Virus record (IMG/VR): IMGVR_UViG_3300007631_000004
Coordinates: 1 to 33,412 of that record
Length of the DNA stretch: 33,412 bases
Source: a virus
Reading direction: 5' to 3' (one strand)
The notes under the pieces are model-generated. The model ran no database searches. It worked only from the letters and a program-made list of their open reading frames with translations, and was not told the DNA's origin. The position numbers were made by a program, and so were the translations under genes. Shown one piece after another: positions 22,351 through 30,083 of this stretch. Position 1 is the stretch's first letter. Every line of letters starts with the position of its first letter.

Positions 22351-22920
22351 ATGTCTATGTCCGAAGAGCAAGTATCTCGTGCAGTTACACGGCTTGACGA
22401 AAAGGGGATTCAACGGGACGCAGGGAGTGGGAGTTCTGAATGGGCGGATGAGGACTTCGACACCGAGTCGTATTACGAAGATAATGGTCAGTCAAACGCC
22501 AAAACTACCTTCTTCCACTGGGACGACAGCCTTCCACGAGGGGCTGACCGGGAAAAGTGGAAGCGGCTGTCAGAACTCAACTACGGCAAGCGTGATGACG
22601 ACAATTCACATCGCGCTTGGAAGGCTGGAAAAGTAAACGACGCGCGACTTTTTTGTGACCATCTCGACTTGGACGAACGGAAAACTGAACTCGTAATCGA
22701 GATGGCCGAGGAAATAGACTTCGACAAGTTTGGCAATTATACGACCGAGCAGGTAATCGTCGCGGCCTGCTCACTCGTTTCGGACAGAGATACGACTAAT
22801 TTTGAAGACCGAATCATCACACGGGATGAGTACAAGGAACTCATGGAAGTCGCAAACATGGGCTCCAGTGAGTACCGACACATTCGTCAGGCAATCAGAG
22901 AGCGCACGGAGTACTTCTGA
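22351..22920 (+). CDS. RNA-polymerase-subunit-epsilon-like / cyclin-fold regulator, 189 aa
   Basis: The order of features recalls the haloarchaeal protein annotated as RNA polymerase subunit epsilon. These are an N-terminal SRAVTRLDEKG, then SSEWADEDFDTESYYEDNGQSN, TTFFHWDDSLPRG, HRAWKAGKVNDARLFCDHLDL, a helical block ELVIEMAEEIDFDKFGNYTTEQVIVAACSLVSDR, and a final helical pair. The C-terminal helices also resemble a cyclin/TFB-like repeat. It could reprogramme host transcription toward the head genes. I recognise the pattern from memory; no search was possible. ATG 22351 is used; ATG 22357 is equally placed. Confidence 0.5.
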   Translation: MSMSEEQVSRAVTRLDEKGIQRDAGSGSSEWADEDFDTESYYEDNGQSNAKTTFFHWDDSLPRGADREKWKRLSELNYGKRDDDNSHRAWKAGKVNDARLFCDHLDLDERKTELVIEMAEEIDFDKFGNYTTEQVIVAACSLVSDRDTTNFEDRIITRDEYKELMEVANMGSSEYRHIRQAIRERTEYF

Positions 22921-23013
22921 ATGAAAGAAGCCTTTGGGGAGTCGCTACAGCTAGAGTTTGCAACGTTCGCGGAAGTGAAGACCGCATTTTGTCGTGTCGA
23001 ATCGGAGGAGTAA
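22921..23013 (+). CDS. Small protein, 30 aa
   Basis: ATG 22921 directly follows the previous stop (TGAATG). It ends at TAA 23011-23013. The product begins MKEAFGESLQLEFATFAEVK and ends TAFCRVESEE. It may form one helix. Translational coupling with the upstream regulator is likely. Function unknown. Confidence 0.6.
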   Translation: MKEAFGESLQLEFATFAEVKTAFCRVESEE

Positions 23014-23122
23014 ATTTTGAAACAGAGTTACTGCGTTTCGAAAGAAGACAAACACACGCCGCGCCTCTCCCGACCCACAGTGTCAAGTATCCTACACGAA
23101 CAACCCCAAAGAGGTCGCTCCT

Positions 23123-23154
23123 ACTTAAAGGACCTCTGCTTACCACATTAAATG
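23123..23154 (+). promoter_or_regulatory. Head-module promoter with CCTCTGCTTACCACRTTAA element
   Basis: The box TACTTAAAGG is followed by CCTCTGCTTACCACATTAA (23133-23151). The same 19-bp element follows the box TTTAAGTATC before the protease gene at 30062. It marks a promoter class distinct from the array. An ATG at the predicted transcript start (23153) opens an 18-codon frame overlapping the start of TerS. Confidence 0.7.
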
Positions 23155-23186
23155 AAGACGCCGAGAGAACTTTTGGTGATTTTTGA

Positions 23187-23792
23187 ATGTCTAACGAAGA
23201 GCCCGTAGAAGGAAAATGTAATGCAGAGACGAGAGATGGTGGTCACTGCGCCCTCAAGTCCGGGTACAAGACCGACCATGTTGGCGAAGGGCGCTGTAAG
23301 TTCCACGGCGGTGCTGGTAGTGGTGCGCCCAAGGGGAACGTTAACGCCCAGAAACATGGGATATACACGCAACGCTCTAACTATTACGATAACCTTCCCG
23401 GTGAGGAGAAGGCGTGGGTAGACGCACTTGTAGAGTCGATGATGGAAGATGCTCCGTTCGACAAGGAGAACTTTCAAAAATTCCAGATGGTGCGCGAAAT
23501 CGCCATCGACATGCACAAGAAACGTCAGGCGAACGACTACACCTCTGATGAGGGCCTGATTCAGGAGAACATCGTCCGCGACGAGAACGGTGACCCAATG
23601 ATGCGCGAGGGTGAGCTTGTCACGGAGACTGACGAGAATCCCGTCAACATGGCCTATGACAGGCTCGACCGGACGATGACTTCGAAGATGAAGAAGCTGG
23701 GACTACTCGATGACCCAGAGTCGCAGAAGGCAGAAGCCGGTCAGAGCGTCTCAGAGCAACTGAGTCAGCTTCGTGATGAACTCGACGGATAA
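23187..23792 (+). CDS. Terminase small subunit, putative, 201 aa
   Basis: Probable DNA-recognition subunit of the packaging motor. It lies 5 bases before the large terminase. The N-terminus holds C11, C21, C37 and H40 (GRCKFHGG), then SGAPKGNVNAQKHG (residues 45-58), a motif familiar from many small terminases and packaging-associated proteins (HGG...APKGNxNAxKHG). The middle and C-terminus are helical and acidic (EEKAWVDALVESMMEDAPFDKENFQKFQMVREIAIDMHKKRQ, KKLGLLDDPESQKAEAGQSVSEQLSQLRDEL). It could also be a zinc-binding helper, but position and motif favour TerS. Confidence 0.75.
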   Translation: MSNEEPVEGKCNAETRDGGHCALKSGYKTDHVGEGRCKFHGGAGSGAPKGNVNAQKHGIYTQRSNYYDNLPGEEKAWVDALVESMMEDAPFDKENFQKFQMVREIAIDMHKKRQANDYTSDEGLIQENIVRDENGDPMMREGELVTETDENPVNMAYDRLDRTMTSKMKKLGLLDDPESQKAEAGQSVSEQLSQLRDELDG

Positions 23793-23797
23793 TACTG

Positions 23798-25270
23798 ATG
23801 ATAGACTTCTCTGATTATACTGAAGCCGAGGCCCGTAAACTTCTCACACAGCCGTCGTTCTTCGTTGAGGAAGTCCTCGGCCAGAAACCCACAGACTATC
23901 AGAAATCGTTCCTCGATGGTCGTGGTCCGGGTCCCCAAGACCGGCGGATTTTCATCGCCGGCCGTCAGGTCGGAAAGTCACTTGCGGCATCGTGGTATGC
24001 GATTTGGTATGCTGTAACACACTCTAACTCCAATGTGCTGATTCTGGCTCGGGCACAGCGACAGGCCCTTGAGCTATTCAATACGCTCAAAGGCGAGCTT
24101 CGCAACCCCGGGGAGGGACGTTCCGGAATCGACTGGGGAATCCCTCGTGAGACGAGGAGTGAAGCCGAGTTTGCCAACGGCTCGCGCATCCTGTGTTTGC
24201 CTGTCGGCAATTCCGGTGCTAATATTCGTGGGTACAGCGCCGACCTGCTAATGGTGGACGAGGCGGCGTTCGTGGCCGACGAGATTTTCCAAGAAGTTCT
24301 GAGCCCCATGCTGGCAGTCGGGGATAACACGTTTGTCATGACCAGTACCCCACTCGGGAAACAGGGCTACTTCTATGAACGGTACCGAGAAGCCAAAGAA
24401 TCAGTCGAGAAAGGCGAAGAGCCCGACTATAACGTGACGCACGCCCAGACTGAGGAAAACCCCTACGTCGATGATAGCTTCATCGAGGAGCAACGTCAGG
24501 CGCTCTCACCGATGCAGTTTCAGCAGGAGATTCTCGGTGAGTTCGTGGAGGCGGCAGACGCCTACTTCACCACTGAAGAAGTACTACACCGGAACGATTA
24601 CGACGTTGGTGGCGTTGACGAGAGAATCTCCAGAGATGACGGTTCGAAAGCGTATCTCGGCGCTGACATTGCTCACACTGGGGATGACGCGTCGGTCTAC
24701 ATTTCGATGGATGAACACGGCAATGTCTTCGATGTTGAGTATCACCAAGGCAAAAAGCTGACCGAGGCCGCTCGGCGGATTGCGGAACTCGACGCAATTC
24801 ACGACTATGATAAGGTCGTGGTTGACGCGACTGGTCTCGGTCAGGGTGTCGTTGACATGCTCGAAGAGGACGTAGGACGAAAGGTTGAGGGATTCACCTT
24901 TACCGGTCCGAAAAAGGCGGACCTCTACAGCACACTCAAGGACGCGTTTCAGGCCAAGGAGATTCGCTTCCACTACGAGAAAAATCTTAACGAACCCGAG
25001 AACAAGATGGTCACCCAGCTTACCGCTCTCGAATACTCCTACACCCAGACGGGCCGGATGAAAATCGAGCACCCCTCTGGTGGCCACGACGACTTCTGTG
25101 ACGCACTGGCGCTCTCCAACTGGGCCCGAAACAATCGGCCGTTTACCCCATCGGACCGCGAGTCGATGCGCCTGTTTAACATGGGCGACCTGCGGTCTCA
25201 GAACGATAATCAGCGGACCAGTCGCGGTCGTTCGACCAGACGGAATGAGACGAATAGGAGATACAGGTGA
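23798..25270 (+). CDS. Terminase large subunit, 490 aa
   Basis: ATP-driven packaging motor and headful/site nuclease. The ATPase domain has Walker A GRQVGKS (residues 55-61), Walker B LLMVDEA (D154, E155) and coupling motif TSTP (182-185). The C-terminal nuclease domain has an RNase-H-like fold with acidic residues at D290 (YLGADIAHTGDDASV), D343 (VVVDATGLG) and D431/D432 (GGHDDFCDALALS). The length is typical. The Arg/Ser-rich tail is disordered. It translocates DNA into the prohead at the portal. ATG follows TerS by 5 bases. Confidence 0.95.
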   Translation: MIDFSDYTEAEARKLLTQPSFFVEEVLGQKPTDYQKSFLDGRGPGPQDRRIFIAGRQVGKSLAASWYAIWYAVTHSNSNVLILARAQRQALELFNTLKGELRNPGEGRSGIDWGIPRETRSEAEFANGSRILCLPVGNSGANIRGYSADLLMVDEAAFVADEIFQEVLSPMLAVGDNTFVMTSTPLGKQGYFYERYREAKESVEKGEEPDYNVTHAQTEENPYVDDSFIEEQRQALSPMQFQQEILGEFVEAADAYFTTEEVLHRNDYDVGGVDERISRDDGSKAYLGADIAHTGDDASVYISMDEHGNVFDVEYHQGKKLTEAARRIAELDAIHDYDKVVVDATGLGQGVVDMLEEDVGRKVEGFTFTGPKKADLYSTLKDAFQAKEIRFHYEKNLNEPENKMVTQLTALEYSYTQTGRMKIEHPSGGHDDFCDALALSNWARNNRPFTPSDRESMRLFNMGDLRSQNDNQRTSRGRSTRRNETNRRYR

Positions 25271-25331
25271 TTCAGATGCAGATTGAACTTTCAACCAATG
25301 TACACTAAAACTAACTTTCAAGTAATATACT

Positions 25332-27815
25332 ATGGCTAAAAAAGAAGCTAATCTACGTAACTTTATTGGACGGAGTGTTGGAAAGGCCTCGCTTGCTGAG
25401 GACAAAGAGCGTGAATCAACTCCTAACGTTCGACAGGACGGGGACTTTGCCAATACCCCCTTTACTGGTGGGACCTCTTTCGAGCGGGAAGAGCCCCCGA
25501 AAGACCGGATGCGGCGCTACTGGCGACAGTATGAGACAACGCCACTCGTTCGGAAGCCTATCAACTCGTTCGCTCAACAGGTTGTTGAGCCCGGCTATCG
25601 AGTTGTTGTCGAGTCAGACAGTCCGAAGTCTGAGCGTGTCAAGCCGAATCCGGAGACCGGTCTTCCAGACCCTGCCCCCGGGGAAGCAGATGACGGTTCC
25701 GGTGTGCTGAAGCCAGAAGAGAGAAAGAAACTCGAAGAATGGCTTGAGAAGAGTGCTATCATAGAAAAAGAACCGGATAAGGATATTCGTCACATGCTCA
25801 AAAAGGCGATTGTCCAGCGGGAGGTTCGTGGAACCTGTCTCATCGAGAAGGTGTACGCCGTTGAAGACGAGGAAAAGCTCTATGGGCTGGCGTTTCTTAA
25901 CGCAGAGACTGTTCGCCCGAACACCCGACCCGGACAACCATTGCTCCTGCTTCCCGACGACAAGCCCGGGGATTTTGAAGATGTTGGCGGGGAACTACCC
26001 AAGACTGATGATGGGCTGACTGCGGCGTATACGCAATATACGACAAGCTCAGGTTACGGGAGTCAGTCTCCTAACTCTGATGACGTGAACAACTTCGCAC
26101 TGAACGACGTTATCAAACTTACACGAGACTCCGACGTAAACGAAGCATGGGGAACGAGCCGCCTTGAAGCCGTTAGCTCGGAAATACAGGGCCTCAAAAA
26201 TAAGATGCGTGACCAGAACGAGGCAATCGCCTCAAAAGCGTATCCTTTGTGGCTCTTCCTCTTCGGAACGGAAGACCAGCCGTGGGACAGCGACGACATT
26301 AATCAGTTCATGCGGTCCCATGAAATGGATGAGTTTCATCCCGGCCTAAAGCAGGGTGTCCGTGGTGACGTTGACATAGAGACTATCTCTGGCGAGGTGG
26401 CGGATATTATCGACTATCTTGAATTTGACGTTGATTACATCACGTCCGCTATGCCGATGCCCAAGTACGCGCTTGGTGCCTTCGAGCAGAAGCTCAACGC
26501 CTCTGGGTCGAAAACGCAAGAGCGGATGACTCAGCGACAAATTAAGGAAGCTCGACGTGAGCTTGAGACTGAACTTTCCAGTGTCGTCCAAGAGAAGGCC
26601 ATGCAGATGTTCAATCTCAACAAAGAAGACGCTGAGAAGGTCAAGTTCAAGCTTGGAATCCCCGGTGAGGAGTATCATCGACAGAACGCCAATGATAACA
26701 ACATTAACTACAATGGTGTGAAGAACAACCAACCCGGCTCACCAAAGCAGGTTCCGAGCGAAACGCCGAGTTCCGACTCTGAAGACGATGCTGACTCAGC
26801 ACCCGCTGAGAGTCCACAGGACGGACCCAGTTCCGACGAAGAAGAGAACTCCGTGTGGGACGTGCAAGTCGAAGAACTCGATGAGAGCGTGTCCTGTGGC
26901 CGAGATGGAGATTGTGACGCCGAGGAGTTGGTCGACCCGCGGGTCGTTGGCACATCGGATATTGAGAACGACCTTGCTGGAATTATCGAATCAACCATGC
27001 TTGAGTTCCGTGACTCGACACTCGGTCGTATTCGAGGTGAGTATGCTGATGCGCCGAATGCGGCGACTCAGGCGTTTGAAGGGCTGGCAAACACACGACT
27101 CAATGCAGTTCTTCGGGACCGAGACCTCTCCGATTCTGGAGAGGTGTTGATGCGGGAGACGATTCAGCGAACGCTGGATACGCTGTCTCAGGACAACCAG
27201 AAGGTCACCCTCGACACTAACTTCGGGAACGACCACCGACAGAACGCCGCCCGGTATGGTGGTGTTGCTTCACGGGAAACCCGGGACGCGCTCGAAGAGC
27301 TTTCGTCTCGTATGGAACAGCAGTTCCGCCGTGGCGCTGAGGCCGGTGACACGCTCGAAAACATCGTCAATCGTGTCGAAAACACCTACAGTGATGAGAA
27401 GCTGGCTCAGCGAGCACAGCTTATCGCCCGGATGCAGATTCAGTCGGCTATCGAGAACACGAAGCTCACTGAGTTCGAGCGGTCCGATGACGTTGCCGGG
27501 GTCAGAATCGTCAACCCCTGTAACGAGAACACTACTCGACTGTGTGAGAACCTTGCTGGGTGTGGGGCTCGTGACGGCGCTGTTGCGGAACTTGGTGGAG
27601 AGCCGCTGGGCGAGCAGTGGGCAGACGAGGTTGGAGACAGGCTCCTGTTCCAAGGGTTTGACCCACTTCCTCCAGTTCCACCGTTCCACTTCAACTGCCG
27701 GAGTGGGATGATTCCACTTCCAGCAGAGGAGCTTGAGGATGCACAGGAAGATGATGTTACGACTGCTGATGAGCTTGCTGAAAAGTACGGCATTGATATG
27801 GAGGAAGGCGAATGA
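25332..27815 (+). CDS. Portal protein fused to a MuF-type head morphogenesis domain, 827 aa
   Basis: The portal part covers about residues 1-480: RYWRQYETTPLVRKPINSFAQQVV and later NDVIKLTRDSDVNEAWGTSRLEAVSSEIQGLKNKM plus SAMPMPKYALGAF are characteristic portal segments. An acidic low-complexity linker (about 475-530) leads to the C-terminal region. This ends in a MuF/SPP1-gp7-like domain with HRQNAARYGGVASRETRDALEEL, RLCENLAGCGARDG and the signature PPFHFNCRSG (783-792). Portal and MuF are usually separate neighbouring genes; fusion is known in some viruses. The protein forms the DNA entry vertex; the MuF part may be carried inside the head. Confidence 0.85.
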   Translation: MAKKEANLRNFIGRSVGKASLAEDKERESTPNVRQDGDFANTPFTGGTSFEREEPPKDRMRRYWRQYETTPLVRKPINSFAQQVVEPGYRVVVESDSPKSERVKPNPETGLPDPAPGEADDGSGVLKPEERKKLEEWLEKSAIIEKEPDKDIRHMLKKAIVQREVRGTCLIEKVYAVEDEEKLYGLAFLNAETVRPNTRPGQPLLLLPDDKPGDFEDVGGELPKTDDGLTAAYTQYTTSSGYGSQSPNSDDVNNFALNDVIKLTRDSDVNEAWGTSRLEAVSSEIQGLKNKMRDQNEAIASKAYPLWLFLFGTEDQPWDSDDINQFMRSHEMDEFHPGLKQGVRGDVDIETISGEVADIIDYLEFDVDYITSAMPMPKYALGAFEQKLNASGSKTQERMTQRQIKEARRELETELSSVVQEKAMQMFNLNKEDAEKVKFKLGIPGEEYHRQNANDNNINYNGVKNNQPGSPKQVPSETPSSDSEDDADSAPAESPQDGPSSDEEENSVWDVQVEELDESVSCGRDGDCDAEELVDPRVVGTSDIENDLAGIIESTMLEFRDSTLGRIRGEYADAPNAATQAFEGLANTRLNAVLRDRDLSDSGEVLMRETIQRTLDTLSQDNQKVTLDTNFGNDHRQNAARYGGVASRETRDALEELSSRMEQQFRRGAEAGDTLENIVNRVENTYSDEKLAQRAQLIARMQIQSAIENTKLTEFERSDDVAGVRIVNPCNENTTRLCENLAGCGARDGAVAELGGEPLGEQWADEVGDRLLFQGFDPLPPVPPFHFNCRSGMIPLPAEELEDAQEDDVTTADELAEKYGIDMEEGE

Positions 27816-28534
27816 AAATCGACCTTGACGAACTGGATAGCGAGACACTGACAGAACTGGGAGACCACCTCACGTTCGAGAATCGAACCCCCGCTGTGTT
27901 AGCAGAGTTTAAAGAAGGTCAAGAGGTCTCTGTCGAAGGGTACGATTCAGTTGGCGTTATTACGTCAGTGATGACCGAAACGTTTGACTTTCCGATTGGA
28001 AAGGATGAGGAAGGTGAGGCTGAGACGGAAAAAGTCGAACCAACATCAGATGAACCGGCGTATGTCGTCGGACTAGTCAGCGGTGGAATGGTTGTTGTAG
28101 ATGGTGGGAAACTATCTTCGGGAAAAATAGAAACTGATGATGATGTTGACCCAAAGAAGTTGGCGAGACAGGGCGAAGAGGCTGGTGTATACAAGTACAT
28201 AGAAGGCTCTCAAGACTCTATAGAAGAGTTTGAGCAAGCGAAAAAGGAATATATCTTCGACCATCATCAAGCCGCTCTCTCGGGCCGTGAGGTGTCTCAG
28301 ATGGAGTATGAGGAGTTAATCAACATACCGGGAGTAAAAGACCCTCATATCGGATTTTCAAGCTTACCTGATGGATGGACTCGAAAGTCCGTATTGAAGG
28401 CTTGGGCGAGCCTCGGTGGTTCATGGACTTCCTGTCGAGCAGATATGGTTGGAGAAATTCGGTCGCCTAAAAGGTTTTGCAGTGCGCTCAAAGATGAAGT
28501 TTTGATGACAACCTACTGGCGTGGACGATTCTAA
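27812..28534 (+). CDS. Conserved haloviral-type protein with C-terminal WTRKSV...RGRF domain, 240 aa
   Basis: It overlaps the portal-MuF gene by 4 bases (ATGA), so it belongs to the head operon. The N-terminal 130 residues are acidic and beta-rich (QEVSVEGYDSVGVITSVMTETFDFPIG..., YVVGLVSGGMVVVDGGKL). The last 80 residues contain SLPDGWTRKSVLKAWASLGG and TSCRADMVGEIRSPKRFCSALKDEVLMTTYWRGRF, a block I have seen at the C-terminus of several haloarchaeal (pro)viral proteins. It has no assigned function. It is possibly a portal-associated or capsid-loaded protein. Confidence 0.75.
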   Translation: MKIDLDELDSETLTELGDHLTFENRTPAVLAEFKEGQEVSVEGYDSVGVITSVMTETFDFPIGKDEEGEAETEKVEPTSDEPAYVVGLVSGGMVVVDGGKLSSGKIETDDDVDPKKLARQGEEAGVYKYIEGSQDSIEEFEQAKKEYIFDHHQAALSGREVSQMEYEELINIPGVKDPHIGFSSLPDGWTRKSVLKAWASLGGSWTSCRADMVGEIRSPKRFCSALKDEVLMTTYWRGRF

Positions 28535-28565
28535 GACAAGTTATCGAATCTTTTAGGGCGGCGCA

Positions 28566-28597
28566 AAACTTAAGCTACTGGAAATTAATTAAATAGT
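28566..28597 (+). promoter_or_regulatory. Own promoter of the HNH endonuclease gene
   Basis: The box AAACTTAAGCTAC lies about 30 bases before ATG 28598, consistent with a leaderless transcript. The flank is AT-rich (AAATTAATTAAATAGT). Confidence 0.55.
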
Positions 28598-29581
28598 ATG
28601 CCAAACAAATACAGATGTGATGAATCTGGATGTAGCTATCAGACTGATTCGAAACGTGGTCTTGGGGTTCATAAGGCTACTCACAAAGATGAGATATTTC
28701 GAACTTTGGAATGTTCTGAATGTGGGGAAGAATTTGAAAAACGAACTAAGGACATTGAACGTAGTGACAGGAACAATTTAAATCACTTTTGCTCAGTGAA
28801 ATGCAAAAATAATTTTGAGAGAGGTGGTGGAATTGATACAGAATGTTCGTGGTGTGGAAATGAAATTTACATACCTCCATCTCGTGCGTTTGAAATGGGG
28901 GAATATGAACTTATAAACCACTTTTGTGATAAAAATTGTGAGTCAGAATGGAAAGGCTCTAATTGGGTAGGTAAAGAGCATCCTTCGTGGAACGGTGGAA
29001 ATGTAGATGTTTCCTGTGATAATTGTGGTGATAAGTATACTGTTAAGCCGTCTGAAGTAGATGTAAGTAGTTTCTGTTCTAAGGAATGCAAACTTGATGC
29101 GTGGGAAACAGATGCTGTTACGAAGGAGTGTGAAGTGTGTAAGAATACTATAGAACGCAAACCATATCAGTTCAAAGGTGACGATTCGGTGTGCTCTCTG
29201 GAATGCTTTTCAGTATATATGTCAAACCAGAAGAAGGGTGAGAAAAATCCGATGTATAAGGGTGGACGAACTCTTCTATATGGTCCCAATTGGGCACAGC
29301 GACGTGAAGTAGTACTTGAGAAGTTTAATAAAGAGTGTTGGTATTGTGGAGAGAAAAGGGAAGAGCATCTTCAAAGACGAGATATGGATTTACATCTCCA
29401 TCATATTATTCCTAGAGATGAATTTGTTGAAAATGGAGAGTATGATTATGAGAGGGGTAATAGAGTAGACAATTTGGTCCCTCTTTGCCACAGTCATCAC
29501 AGTATGTGGGAGGGGGTTGAAATTAGGCCACCGATGAAGGATATTGAATATCCCGAGGTATTGAATAGCAGAATTGCTTAG
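28598..29581 (+). CDS. HNH endonuclease with multiple zinc fingers, 327 aa (likely mobile)
   Basis: N-terminal C2H2-like finger (YRCDESGCSYQTDSKRGLGVHKATH), then several C-x2-C / C-x3-C pairs (CSECGEEF, CSVKCKNNF, CSWCGNEI, CDNCGDKY, CSKECKLD, CEVCKNTI). The C-terminal HNH site is CWYC (247-250), LHLHHIIPRDEF (H268, H269), NLVPLCHSHH (297-301). It contains PMYKGGRTLLYGPNWAQRR before the HNH. The gene is clearly more AT-rich than its neighbours and has its own promoter. It interrupts the head module, all typical of a free-standing homing-type endonuclease. The zinc fingers probably recognise the target. Confidence 0.9.
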   Translation: MPNKYRCDESGCSYQTDSKRGLGVHKATHKDEIFRTLECSECGEEFEKRTKDIERSDRNNLNHFCSVKCKNNFERGGGIDTECSWCGNEIYIPPSRAFEMGEYELINHFCDKNCESEWKGSNWVGKEHPSWNGGNVDVSCDNCGDKYTVKPSEVDVSSFCSKECKLDAWETDAVTKECEVCKNTIERKPYQFKGDDSVCSLECFSVYMSNQKKGEKNPMYKGGRTLLYGPNWAQRREVVLEKFNKECWYCGEKREEHLQRRDMDLHLHHIIPRDEFVENGEYDYERGNRVDNLVPLCHSHHSMWEGVEIRPPMKDIEYPEVLNSRIA

Positions 29582-29627
29582 AAAAAACGATATTAGTTGA
29601 ATTAACGGTTTTACGAGGTAACAAAAT

Positions 29628-30032
29628 ATGGTACTTTACAACGAACGCGAACGAGCAGGCGAGAACAGCGAACAGGTATTCGAGGTAACTTTCAGCGATA
29701 CTGACAACCACGACCTCCCGGACGTGGATGGTGATGATTCGACCGGTGGTGATGGTTTTTCCGTTGAAAAGCATGATGAGACCATCGTGAAGTTAGTCAA
29801 CACACTCGACCAAGACGTGACGGCGACACTCGAAGTCACGAACTATGAGGATGGTGACTTTTCTGAGTCGGTTGAGGTGGAATCCGGCATCACTGTGTCA
29901 GCAGGTGGCGGAGTTTCGCTTCTGGGTGAGTCGTTCAATGCACCGGTTGACTACTACCGTGTCGTTGTTACAGCTAGCACCGCTCCGAGCGGGAACGGGT
30001 CGGTCAAAGCAGTGTACATGAACGGGGAGTAG
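29628..30032 (+). CDS. Acidic beta-rich protein, possibly structural, 134 aa
   Basis: ATG 29628 is preceded by GAGGTAA (Shine-Dalgarno) 8-14 bases upstream. The sequence is beta-rich and low in Cys/Trp: SEQVFEVTFSDTD, ETIVKLVNTLDQDVTATLEVTNYED, SESVEVESGITVSAGGGVSLLGESF, YYRVVVTASTAPSGNGSVKAVYMNG. This looks like one Ig-like or jelly-roll domain. It sits between the head genes, so a capsid decoration or spike role is plausible but unproven. Confidence 0.7.
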   Translation: MVLYNERERAGENSEQVFEVTFSDTDNHDLPDVDGDDSTGGDGFSVEKHDETIVKLVNTLDQDVTATLEVTNYEDGDFSESVEVESGITVSAGGGVSLLGESFNAPVDYYRVVVTASTAPSGNGSVKAVYMNGE

Positions 30033-30039
30033 GGATAAG

Positions 30040-30083
30040 TTTATAAACCCTTTAAGTATCCCCTCTGCTTACCACGTTAAGTG
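30040..30083 (+). promoter_or_regulatory. Promoter of the protease-capsid operon
   Basis: The boxes TTTATAAACC (30040-30049) and TTTAAGTATC (30051-30060) are followed by CCTCTGCTTACCACGTTAA (30062-30080). GTG 30081 lies at the predicted transcript start, the same position as an ATG in the matching promoter at 23133. Confidence 0.7.

Noticed and set aside
25614-27868. Leftward frames opposite the portal gene (for example 27270-27848)
   Set aside because: Shadow frames of a well-supported portal-MuF gene. They lack promoters and have Ser/Arg/Leu-rich composition.
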